Shown here: piece by piece, positions 35,988 through 48,500 of the stretch
How positions within the stretch are numbered: the stretch's first letter is position 1
Layout: every line of letters begins with the position of its first letter
DNA from: Thamnaconus septentrionalis
Taxonomy: Eukaryota > Chordata > Actinopteri > Tetraodontiformes > Monacanthidae
NCBI GenBank assembly: GCA_009823395.1
Contig: CM020512.1
Span: 8,869,905 to 8,933,904 of the forward strand
Length of the DNA stretch: 64,000 nucleotides
Direction: 5' to 3'
Notes under the pieces: model-generated
What the model saw: only the letters and a program-made list of their open reading frames with translations
Told to the model about the DNA's origin: nothing
Databases searched by the model: none
Translations under genes and position numbers: made by a program

Positions 35988-37026
35988 ACGCACAACCAGG
36001 GAGAGAAGTTGTTACTGGAGGTCCCTCACTTTCAATGAACTGCAAAAAAAGAACAAAAAATATGCTTTTAAATCTAAATGAAATAGTTACACGTTCATGG
36101 TCTGATTGCACACTTTTATTTATTGTCTAGTTTTTAAAAATTTATAAGGCCTTTACTTTCTGGGTACACAACAACAACAACAAAGATTTGCAGAAGAAGA
36201 AATTCAGACTGCTGTTTTGTCAGGACAGTTTGAAGGTTTTGTGAGAGTTTCACCTCCCGGTGGACAAGTTGAAGCTGATCCAGGATCAGTTCTTGGACTG
36301 ATTTTCAGATGCTGCTGGGATGCTTTTGAAACTTTTCCCGTCTGAGAAGATCAGCGACGAGTCGCCGGTTTGAAATATTTTTCTTGTGCAAATTATTCGC
36401 CCGGAAACTGCCGTTTGCAAAAGGCCTTGAAAGCAGCGCAAGAGACGACAAGCGGACTGGCACTGGGATGGTTTTCCTCCTCCCGTCAAGCTGAACTCCT
36501 CCCTCCTCCTGTGATGTCACAAACGGTTTAACTGAGGCACCGTCTGACGTCGCTCACGGCCTCACAGCTGTGACTTTCTCAGACCTCAGGTGACATTTTG
36601 ACAACATTCCGTAGAAGGTTTTCAAAGTGTCAATTTTATTATCTAGATTCTTTTTTTTTTTTCTAAATGGATGTTTACACCGTTTACCTGCAAGTTTGTT
36701 ACCTGGAAGTTTGTCAGCGTCTTCTGTGTATTTTCTTTTGTGAATTTAAGATGTATTTAATCGGAGCCTCATGATTTTGTTTACTATCTCCTACTGGACA
36801 CTTGACTTGTTTGTTTGTTTCTTTTTTTTTGCACTGGTGATCAGAGCAGAGCTGCTGGTCAAAGCAGGTTGCACGCCACACGTTTTCCATGGAATTATTT
36901 CTGTCTTACCTGTCGTTGTTTTTTTTTAATTTTATTTGCATGACTTGTATCGGTTTTGTGTTATTGGAGATAATTTGATTGGGTGTAAAAAAAAAAAAAT
37001 GTTCCGATGGTCAGTGTCCTGAAACG

Positions 37027-37032
37027 ATTAAA
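37027..37032 (+). terminator. Candidate slc66a1 poly(A) signal ATTAAA
   Basis: The first reasonable polyadenylation hexamer after the stop at 35987 is ATTAAA, followed by GT-rich sequence (TGCGTGGTGTTTTGG). This implies a 3' UTR of about 1 kb. Not certain. Confidence 0.35.
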
Positions 37033-37471
37033 TAAGTGGATGACACTCCTGCTTGCTCTGCGTGGTGTTTTGGCGAAAGGCTGAAAGGCTGCGTTACGCT
37101 GACGGATGACTTGAGTTCCTGTCAAATAGAAGAAGAAGAAGAAGAAATCACGCAGCGACCCCCCCTGCCCCCCCGCCCCCCCTCCCGCTTCTTCCCACAC
37201 AGTTTACTCCCCTCGACTCCCACTTTTTCTCCCTGAAGTCAGGCCCTGCGCTTGGCCTTGATGTTCACCTTTGACCCTTGGCCTTTGCCGCATTCGACCT
37301 GCTCCTGGGAGGCCTTGACAGCCGTGTTGTTTTTCTTCATTAGCGGATTCGCACTGGCCTCGCACTCCTCCTCCTCATTGCTCACAATCACACTCACACA
37401 CACACACTTTCTCCCCCCAAACACACTGCAATCAGAGCCCACACACTGCGGAGGCAAGGTCAGGGCCAGAA

Positions 37472-37572
<101 letters not shown>

Positions 37573-37739
37573 AAGTGGGGGAGGGGCAGCATGCAGTTGT
37601 GAAATCGTGGCAGGCAGATTGTGAGGCGGGTTCGGGAGGTTTGCAGGAAGAGCCAGTGATAGGAGGCGTCCATCCATCACCAGGGATGAACGAGGAGCTG
37701 TTTATAAACACTCCGCTGGGAATTTCTTAATGAGAGGGG

Positions 37740-39213
37740 TTTAAGCGCACACACGCAGATTGACCGGTTGCCGGTTCAAATCCTGAGCGCTTTGGGTCGC
37801 CAGTCGGCGGCCTGATTTGGCTGAAGTGTGGCGACGGCGTGAGCTTTACAAAAGGTTCAATACTTGGAATGGTAAAATGTTAAGTTTGGTTTCTTTTTCA
37901 TTTGAATTACTCAGCTATTGACTTTTTTTTTTTTTTTTTTTTTTTTGCGAGATTTTGGTCTTATTTCAGCAAAACCATCATCCTTTGTCCCCAGGGTCGT
38001 GAAAGCGTTTTGGGAAAGGAAATTTCTTTCCATTAACATGTTAATATAAAGTCAAAGTGTCTGTGTGAGCTGCTCTGTCAGATGGTTGTATGTTTTATTT
38101 TTATTCTGTCCAGGGTTAAACTCCTACTTGATATTATTTGTGGTTAAATTAACATATTAAATAAAAACATTGAATAGAAGGTATTATAGTGTTATTGCAT
38201 ACATCAGGTTGAAATTTCCTATAATTTAGTGTTAAGTGGTACAAAGAGTCCTGTGAGATTGTGCTGCTTTTGACTAAGTTTTACTAACTATTACAGTGGT
38301 ACATGGGAGCATGAAATAATTAAATGTTTACCAATAACTATTTTTAAAACAGTATTTCAAATTTTAATTATTTATTTTCTTTATGCAGTTAGTCACTATT
38401 TTAATAGAACTTTTATAAATTAGATTTGTCACTCAAAAAAGTGTGTTAAAGTGATACATTTATGAAATTATAATTCAGAGAATGAAAAAAATATTCAACA
38501 CAGTATCATTGCTTTGCTGATACACTTTGCGTTTCATTTACATAAATGTGTGGAATATGTGCTTCACACCAGGTGGAAGATTTTGAAAGACGGGGACAGT
38601 AACGCTGAGGAGAAGTAGCCATTTCAACAAGGACACATTGGAGGAAACAAGACAAGAAGGAAACAAATGGAAGGCAGGTCAGATTCAGGCTTTTCTCAGC
38701 AGAGAATCCTACCAAAAATATGTCAAGGTATTGTTGTATATGTTTAGTTTTTTAGTTTGGGATGATTAAAATGTGATAATTAAGGATTTAACAAAAAAAT
38801 GTAGAAATATTTTTAAAAATATGTCAATATTTGTATTTGAAGTGAAACAATCCCAGTGCACCACCAGGAGCGAGAGATGTTCACTGCTTCACCAGGCACA
38901 TTTATCTTCATATCAGACACACTGACTGTAGTGATGGTTGAACCCACACACTCATGATTTATAGTCCATCCACCAACTCCCTCAGCTATTTATCCTGATG
39001 GACTTCATTCTTCAGTCTTTCCTCGACTTTATATTCAAGAAGCTCAGAACAAGTGATCTCCAGCAGCACAGTCAGGCTTCCATCACCCTGAGCTGTTTGT
39101 CCTGGCGGAGTCACACTTTTGTTTTTGGGACTTGAGTCTTTACTAAAGCCAACACACTGTTCACCTCACCGTCAGTCATTGTCATGATGGTGCATTACTC
39201 TACATTAAGTTAC

Positions 39214-39247
<34 letters not shown>

Positions 39248-39448
39248 CACAACAGCTTGGCTCTTGGTTCTTCTTCATCTTCATGGATGGGGGACCACAT
39301 AGAAGGTGGTAAAGTTTTTACTGTAAAGAAGAAGATCAAAGTTTTGGGCTCATTATTTTTGTCCCATTAGAGACACACATCCAGGTCTTTGGTCAGGTGC
39401 CTGCAGATCAAACACATCAAGAGCAACTGTCTCATCTGAGAGGTCCTG

Positions 39449-39493
<45 letters not shown>

Positions 39494-41815
39494 TTAAACG
39501 GAGGCTGGGCCTGAGCCAAGTGAACAAAAAGAGAGACGGTTTGATGAAGCGAGAGGACGGCCGGACGCTCGTTGCGGTGTGAACCTTCCTGGACATCAGC
39601 AGCTGGTGAGTCGACAACTTCTGCCGCACAACACCTTGAACTTTTCCTCACGCAAGGCTCAAAAGCGACTCTCATATTCAGCGTCAAACACCCAGGGTTT
39701 TTATCTCTTTGAGATCCAAAACTGTGCCATTGTTGCCACTTTAAAGAAGATTCATTTGTGTTCGGTGACTTAGACAGCCTGGCTAGAGCCGCACAACACA
39801 TGAAACACCGGGAATTCAAATCTCATCAAATCTGCCGTCATCTACTTGCTTCAAACGTACTTCAAATAATTGACTGAATGCGCTTCCTGAAGTTAATCCG
39901 GACGACAAAACGTTGAACAAAGAGCATCGACAAAAGACTCTCGTCTCAAGCAAACAGCTCGAGTGGACTCGATTGGCTCGGACTGCTCCTCCAGCGGCCA
40001 ACGCCACTGACTCGCTCAAACAGAATCCCAGAGCAGATTCGGCCAGTTTCCAGTAAACATTCGGGCCATTATCGAACCGCAGCTGCCAGCCAGCCGCTGG
40101 CTGATTAAAGAGCATCAGGCCACATAGACAGACGAGCCGTCTTGACCCAGATTTATGACGCGCTCAACGTATCTGGACCCGTGAGTGAATTGGGACTAAT
40201 GAGGTCACGACTCTGCAGGCACGTCGACAAAAACCTGCCTCTTTTTTCTCCTGTTTTTTTTGTTTGTTTTGTTTTCCTGAACTTTGTTCTACTTTTTCTG
40301 GTGTTTGTTCCATTTTTGCAGGAAATCTGGTTCCCAGAACACCAGCTTGTTATTTTTCTTTTTTAAATAATTTTTCATGTGTGAAGGCGTCACTCATTCT
40401 CCACTCAGCCACGAGCAGCCACGATTTTAAAAACTAGCCAAGCACACAGAGTTCGGTTTCGCTCCTTGCCGACACTCAGTGGCTCCTCGGAGTCGGGCCG
40501 CCGTCCAACTATGTGTCCGACGCCGTGACACCTCCCGAAGATCCATGGTGACGTTTGCACGCGCTCGGATGTTTTGCCGATCGTTTAGTGTCGCTCTGGG
40601 CCCCTCCGCCGCTGCTGCAGCCTGCTCCCTGTCCTCCCTCGGCCTCCCGGAGGTCAAACGCCGCAGTCGGAGGGGCGGCTGACGGATTGTCGGAGCACGT
40701 TTTACGGGACGTGGCGACAGGAAGAGCGGGAACGATTGTTTTCAGCGGTCGTTCCTGAAGCTGCCGTCCGTTTGTCTTGGCTCTACTCTATGCAGACGAC
40801 TCTGCAATTACCGAGCTTGTTTTTTTGGGCTGATACACGCTGTCCATGAAATCCTCTCTTCTTTATTTGAGCCACGGTGGAGTCTCAGCTTCCACCTCAA
40901 GATGATTTTCACATTAAAAGTTCAGTTTTTCCGTAATTCCTGTCACAAGTCAGAAGGTCAAAATAAGTTCAGGAGAAGATGTCTCGTGGTGTAACCATAA
41001 CCCAACTTTATTTCCCGCCCCAGAATGCTCAATGTTTCAACACATTGTGCTTTGCATTCCATTCAACAGCAAGCAACAGTGGAGGAAATAGATGTCGATA
41101 ATAGTTTATCGTCTGCATATTTTGTTAGACCCAGCTTCCGAGAGTGGCTCTCCACTCTAAGAGGAAGAAGAACATTGTGGTCTCTACCATGTTGGAAGCT
41201 CATCCAGACTATATTTTAACTCCTCCACGGCGACTCTGACAGTTGTTTGCAGCTCACACTGAACTCAGATTTTGTGTGGATCAATCAAATTTAAGTTTCT
41301 CTCCAGTCCTTAAATTGGACGTCAATACCCACAGATATCAGACCATAGAAGACGTAGATCTTTAAACCCCACCCCACCCACCAGCACCACCACCACCCTC
41401 CTGAAACCCGCTTCCCCTCATCCACCGTGGTCGCCGTGCACTCATGAGACGACACGTGCGCGGCGTCAGAGGTCTGTGTAATCTGTCGCTGCCATCGATC
41501 GTGCCGAGGAAACGACAGCGAGTCTGGCTCGCCGGCCGCTCAGCTCCCGATTCCCATAAGGAGCCTGCCAGTGGGATGACTGTGTGCACGTGTGTGTGTG
41601 TGTGTGTGTGTCTGTTTGTGTGATTGTGTGCGTGTGCGTGCGTGTGCAGGGGAGGGCTGCGTTAATCCTCAGTAAGCTTGCTGCATGTCAAACGGCATCG
41701 CTCGCACATTCGCGGGCCAACGTTGAGGTCACTCCCCCCCCCCCCACCACCACCCCCTAACCCCCCTCCACACTGGGTGACTCCTTTCACTGCTGCTCTG
41801 GCCTGGTTAACTATC

Positions 41816-41860
<45 letters not shown>

Positions 41861-41984
41861 CTCGGGAGGTCTGGAAGAGCCTTAAATTTAACCGCTGTCC
41901 AATATTAACTGCAACACAAACAGAGCCGTGGTAAACAAAGGGCAAAGTAAACACACTCCCAAGGGTTAGAGTACAAACAGACAT

Positions 41985-42025
<41 letters not shown>

Positions 42026-42407
42026 ACTGCAAGTGTCCCCTCGACCCTCCAGTGAGGGATGTGATCTCCATCCTTTCTGGACCTCGGTCCAGCTGCTTGG
42101 ACCTCCTTCCCGTCCGCCCCGTCCCTGGACCGCGTGTCCCCCATCGTCTGCTTTCCCCTCCCCCCCCCGCTACCCCCAGGGGACGCGTTAAGACCTCCTA
42201 CAGCACATCATCGAGTGGCAGGCCCTCAGCTGCTCTCCGCTTTAAAAAGAACAACAACAAAAAAAAGAGAAAAGAAAAAGGAGGCTGGGATATCGCATCA
42301 GCCCAGAGACCTGGACACATCGTGGGGATTGAGGAATGTCTTCTGCACTTCCCACATCCCTCGTATCTGTGTGAATTCTCTCCCAGTGATCGCCGCCCGT
42401 GTGGCCG

Positions 42408-42439
<32 letters not shown>

Positions 42440-42508
42440 TCACATCTTTGCATGTGAAGACGGACGCCGGCGTTCTTGCCGTGTTGTTGGAGTGGATCTT
42501 CAGCCCAG
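37740..42508. other. Intergenic, slc66a1 to nr1h5
   Basis: No gene is supported. The stretch holds a poly-T run at about 37922-37946, (CA)n near 39218-39244, (TG)n at 39456-39491, 41590-41612 and 41815-41859, (CA)n at 41987-42023, and C-rich runs near 41732-41765. Short translated frames here come from these repeats. The right end should contain the nr1h5 promoter or 5' UTR. Confidence 0.55.
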
Positions 42509-45500
42509 ATGAGAGAGTGGACGGAGCTGGACATGAGCTTCTCGGCCGGAGGGTTCCTCTCCTCTCCGGACGGCTACTGCGGCGCAGAGCAGCAGATGCA
42601 GTACTATGGTGAGTCTCCTCCTCCTCCTTTTTCTTCCTCCTAATTAAGTCAAATATTCCAATTTTACCACTTTTTCTCCTTTGGGATAATCCAGAAGTTA
42701 GCGCTCTTGTTGCTGAAATGTTGGATTTGAACTTGTTGGAGTTGCAATTTGACTCTTGAGCGCCGTCGCTCGCTGCCAATCAGCAGGTCACTGGTTCTGA
42801 TCTGCAGAAGCAGCAGCAGCAGCAGCAGCAGCAGACGGAGCTTCTGTTTGCTCAGACAAATGTCCAAACAAACCTCCTTGGGTACTTTCCACTGGTTTTC
42901 GCTATTTGCGCGACGGTGATCGGCTTCCTCTTGTGCTGCTTTTGAACTTTAAACAAAGAGCCATTTGAAGGAGGAACCGCCGGTTCAGCCAAAGTCATTT
43001 TTAGGACACTGTTTAGGGTCGGATCCCATTTGGATGAGCTGCTTACGATGACCCGTATTTAAACGAGTGCATTCGTTGCAACCTGTTGAGTCGTTGGCGA
43101 GCAAAACAATCCATTTCAAAGCTGACAGATGAATGATGATGAATGATGATGAATTGGAGGTTCATCTTAAAGCTCACTGAGACCTTTTAATCAACATCTA
43201 ACTTCATGGGGTCCACCATTATCTGCTCCTAATAACTTGTGAAGGAAGTCTCGGAAGGTACCATGTTTGTTTCCAGATCTCTTTATGTCCAGACGACAGC
43301 GGATTTAGCCCTCTGTTTACAGCCTCCTGCTAGAAATGCTGCTTTTGGACTTATGTTTGCACAGGGACGTTGTCAAAGAGGGGAGCCAACACCTGCCTGG
43401 TTGTGTGGTCACTGAACTGGGAGAGGTATCATTGCCCTCTGTGACATCACAATGGGTTGATTTCCAGAACTGAGTGTATGCAACAACACGAGATTGGCCT
43501 ATCCTGTTTCATGACGGAATTTTTTATTTTTTTATTTTTTTTCAAATCTAAAAATCTTTGGTATCTGTGTGACTGTGAACAGGACAGTAATTACTGATCA
43601 GATGAATGAAACATGCAATTTTTGCAACCGCTTCTCTCCCGCTGCCGCGTTGTGTTGCACATTGTACCGTTGCACAACGCGGATGTGACGGCACTCCGTT
43701 AGCGCGCAGCCTCATTCCTTCCGACTGCCGATGAGCGAGCGTTTATTTACCGATTTTAAGGACGTGGAAATGTAAAAAAAACACAAGAAAAACAACACAA
43801 AACCAAAAAAAGGAAAAGGGAAAAAAAACAGAAAAGAGAAAAGTTGCGGAGGAGGGATTGAGGCGGCATCACGCTGAGCAGCCATCTATTTATACAGACA
43901 TGCATCAGCAACACAACCCTCCCACCACACACACGCACACACTCACTCCCTGTTGGCCCCCTGTTGGCCCCCCCTGTAGGAAGCGCTGGTGGCAGGACCT
44001 CCAGGGTCCGTGTGCGGCTGTTTGCTGCTGGAGTTTGGCTCGGCGTCGTGCGTGGGACGGACGAGAGGCCGCCGAGTGTTTAGACAGAGCTCAAATGGTT
44101 TACAAACAGTGAGAATCACTGTTCTGTCACATGCACGCGCGCACGCACGCGCACAGCCACGCGCACAACTGCTGCTGCCGCCGCAGTCTGGCGTGGACAG
44201 GAAACATCTGGTAGACGAGGAGGAGACGGACAGAGGGAGGAAGTGCCGATGATTCCAGATTCTGATTCTTTTTTATTTCAGTCTGAATCTGTACAGACTG
44301 GTCTCCCCTCCCCCCGCCACCACCACCACCATCACCACCACCATCACTACCGCCTCACTGCTCTCTGCTGACAGTCACCACAACCACATTTCAAGCAGCG
44401 GCCTTGCAAGCGGCCTCGTTCTGTTGCCGGGACTGTCCACTAGAGGGATCAGGTGCAGCGAAGGCCCACGTTCTCTTACAAAACCGCCCCCCCAAAAAAA
44501 AACGCCTTCCATGAACAGCTCACAGCGGAGGGCACGTACAGCCGAGTTTGGCACATGCTTCGGAAATGTCAAGTTTGAGATCACGCATTTTGGAAAGCCA
44601 AATCTTGTGGATTTGTTGTGCAGCGCGGATGGATTTTTAAGCTGCGAAACCTTTCCTCGATAACCCGTGCTAGCATGGAGGAGCCCAGTGAAAGTGTGCA
44701 CGTGAAAGCGCGTGTGCGAGCAGACTTCCCATCACGTTGTCGGCCTCTGACTTTTCCATTTTTTTCCCGTCGCGCTCAAAAGTGCAGCCAGCTGAGTTGG
44801 TCTGTAACAGCTCCAGACCTCCCGGTGGCCGCGAGGACGGATGTGAGCTTTTCAACGCGGCTCTGGGAGAATTCAGAACACCGCCGGCCGCCTTTCAAGG
44901 CTGATCCGCTGACATCCGCCGGTCAGGATCTCACAGCCTCTTCGCTTTGAATCAGACCTCTCCGGACTGGAAATTAGCCTCCTGGGAATCACTTTTCAAA
45001 ACAAAACCACCCTCGAGTGTCTTCAGGAGCCACGAAGATGTTTTTCTTTTCCCCCCTGGTGACGGAGGGAGTTTGAAACAGACATATTGATATTAAATTT
45101 AATATCTTCCACCTTTAAGTTTTCCATCATTTTGCACGTCAGGCCCCAGTCGTGCCGACTGCAGCTGCGCTTTATGATGCTGCCAGTTGTCGCAAGTGTT
45201 CTCTCAGAGGAGACGAGGCTCTTGCGAAAACACAAGCTGTTGACTGACGCTCAGAGAGTTCTGAATAGCCATTGCAGACAGAACCAAATATCCAGCCGAG
45301 AAGATTGAAAAAAAATAATAAGAAGAGCTGGAGGGTTATTAGAGATCTCAGCTGCATCCTGTTCCAGCGGCATGAACAAGTTCACAAGGTCCCAGATTCT
45401 TTATTGTTTCCCTCGAGAGTCATTAGTTAAGTTTCGCAACCGGGAAGCAACCGCGTCTTCGTCTTCCTCTTCTTTTGTGGTTTTGAATGACAGCTTGCAG

Positions 45501-48500
45501 CAGTTGCCGTCTGCTTTTGTGAGACCTTCAAGGACGCTGACAGATGATTTATTTTTTTTTACAAAGACTGACTGAAAACCCTTTAGCTACGCTAAATTAA
45601 AATCAAAAAGGATTTGATTTGCAGCTGCAGATTGTCTCCACCTTATTGATGAATGTATTTTTTTTTTTCCAAAATTCAGCCCTGATCTTTGACTTCCCTC
45701 TTCCCAACCAGATGTGCTGGGAGACCCTCTGGCCTACCCGCTGCAGGACCCCGACCTCCAGCTGCTCCCTTACAGCCAACAGCAGTACGGCCACGTCAAC
45801 CTGCCCTTCTCCCTCTACGGCTCCTCGCCCTCCTCCACCTCCTCCCCGTCCTCCTCCTCCTCCTTCTCCTCCTCTCTCCTCGTCCTCGTCGCAGCTCTGC
45901 CACCTGCCCTACCACTACAGCCCCTACTGCCTGGAGCCGCCCGGCGAGCCCGCCCCCGACCCTGCCTATGAAGCCCAGGTCCAGGGCACGGCGGCCGTGG
46001 CGCTCCCCCTGGGTCGGAGGTCGAGGGTGGGCCTGGCAGGGAAGGGCAGAGGTCAGGAGGAGCTGTGCGTGGTGTGCGGAGACAAGGCCTCGGGCTATCA
46101 CTACAACGCTCTTACTTGCGAGGGATGCAAAGGTATTTTCTGCTTTTTTCCTGATTTTTTTTTTTGTCCTCTGGAAGTGTTTCAACTCCCCGACGAGTCC
46201 CGCTTGCCTTGACGCCCGTCTCCTGCCGTCTTGCCTCTAGGTTTCTTCAGGCGGAGCGTGACCAAGAAGGCCGTGTACCAGTGCAAGAGCGGCGGTGGCT
46301 GTGAGATGGACATGTACATGAGGAGGAAGTGCCAGGACTGCAGGCTGAGGAAGTGCCGCGCAGTGGGGATGTTGGCCGAGTGTATGTGACCTAAAGCCCT
46401 GTATTAATAATAGATCTTTTTTTTTTTTTTTAACACAGCAGGTCGTGGCCGTTAAAGTCAGTGTGCAAGTTCACACCAGACATGGCGCAGGTGTGTTTCA
46501 GAAGTGTGAAACCGCTATTTTTCACGCATTGCAACCGCGTTAATCACAGTAGGTAGAATTGTTCAGGCAGAAAGTCGGTGATTGAAAAACACGGTTGATT
46601 TTCATCATTATGTACAATGAGCTGTATTTTGTTTTTATATGTGCTGTATTTTACTGCGTAACATCAACGTGACATATCAGATTCAACACTATTCCAGTTC
46701 AACTGTCAAATAATAAAACAGATTTCACTTTGAATCTGGCAATATAATGCATGTATACTTTAAATACCTGCATTTTGTATGATACCAGCAGTTTTTTTCT
46801 TTCTTTCTTTCTTTTTTACACAGTTCGGACGAGCAAAAGAGTTTTGTTAAAAAAGCTAAAAAGAGGTCCCCAGCGAGATGCTAATGTTGTTTGGGGGGGC
46901 CATGGCGTGGAGAAGTTTGGTCACCCCTGTCCTGTAGCCCTATAGCCCCACTTAGCCCTCTGCTTACAACCTCCTGCTAAAACTGATGCTGTTTTTGGAC
47001 CTTCCTTGAGTTTGGGGACGGGACCGGAGCAAAGGTTGATCTCAGAGGGCTGAGCCAGCACCTTATCGCACTGTGCCCCTTGTGACATCACAAAGGGTCT
47101 CAGCACACACTGTGTGAAAAGTTGAGGCGACTCATGAAGTAAACAGTAAACTACCAGTGACACTGGTCACTGGAAGAAGACTTGCTAATGACAACATTTA
47201 AATTCATGCATACTGGTGTTGCTAGAAAATAATGAGTTTTTCGTTTCAAATGTATCTTTTGCTTTTTTTTTTTCTCCCCTCATTCAGGTCTTCTAACAGA
47301 AGTGCAGTGTCAGTCCAAACGGCTGCGGAAAGGCAGCAAAGGCCGAGGAGCGGAGGAGGAGGAGAGCGCCGACAGCAGGAAAGTCAGTTCCAGCAACAAA
47401 CTACCTGGACAGGTGGGACCTCAGTGGGAGGGTGGAATCACTGATGCTTCAACCACCAGAAACACATTATTTACTGTTGATCAGAAAATGTCAGCTTGGT
47501 AGTGGACACCAAGATAGACTGGGTAGCAAAATGAATGTTTAACAACTGACTGAAACTGGCATGAAGACATTTTGAGTTTGTGATCCTTAAAACCGGAGTA
47601 TGTAAAAACAAAAAACAAAAACACCTTTCTGTTCTGTTGATGTAAATTATTGATATCAAGGCTGAATTGCTGAGATTTCGTGGCTAAATTGCAGCACATC
47701 CATCTTGAAAAGCTCTCTTCTGATGAAGTTTTCAGTTCTAAACTAGTTTTTAGTTTGAATGCTGCGGTATGTTGAGACTCACTGCTGTGTGATGATGTGT
47801 GTTTAGTGTTTTGTGTTGTTAACAGCTCACTCAGAGAGCAGCGTTCAAATAATCTACAGCATTTCTTTTTTTTTTAAAGGTCCTCCAGTCTTAAATGAGC
47901 TCTTTCCAAGATGGATGTGTGAAATCAATCCATCAGATAAGCAGTTACCAACAAGCAGGATTTAACCCTCACTCTGCTCTCTGCAACCCCCCAGGCCTCG
48001 GCCACCAGTCTGACCCGAGAGCAGCGGTACGTGGCCGACAGGATGGTGGAGGCTCATCGGCTCTTCAGGTCGCAGGACGTCGGCCACCACAGGGTAAATA
48101 GCCGACACCGGCTCATTTCCAACTTGTGTCACGTGCCCCTCACGCTCTGCTGCGTCTCGCTCAGCTCTTTGAGTGGCTGTGCGCCGAGGAGGCCGAGACT
48201 CTGACGTCCGACGCCACGTCGCCTTGCCTGCAGAGACTCCTGCAGTTCGCCCGGACGGTCCCAGGTGAGGAACTCTGTCTTGTTTTATTGTGTATGTTTT
48301 ATATCTGTTATATTCTATGTCTTTTTAAAAACTTAATAATATGTGCTTTATGTGTATTTCCATCACATGTATATATATATATTTTTTTTTTTTGCTTGCA
48401 TAATGACAATAAGAAGATCTTGAATCTTGAATCTTGCTTGTGTAATAAAGATTTGGCTGAATAGTTAATCTAATAATAACCTATTACTGTTAACAGTATA

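Noticed and set aside
37765..37785. tRNA B-box-like sequence (GGTTCAAATCC)
   Set aside because: No A-box at the right distance upstream and no cloverleaf; not supported as a tRNA or SINE head.
42198..42779. 193-codon minus-strand frame around the nr1h5 start
   Set aside because: Built from (CA)n and A-rich runs with no recognisable domain; opposite a real coding exon.
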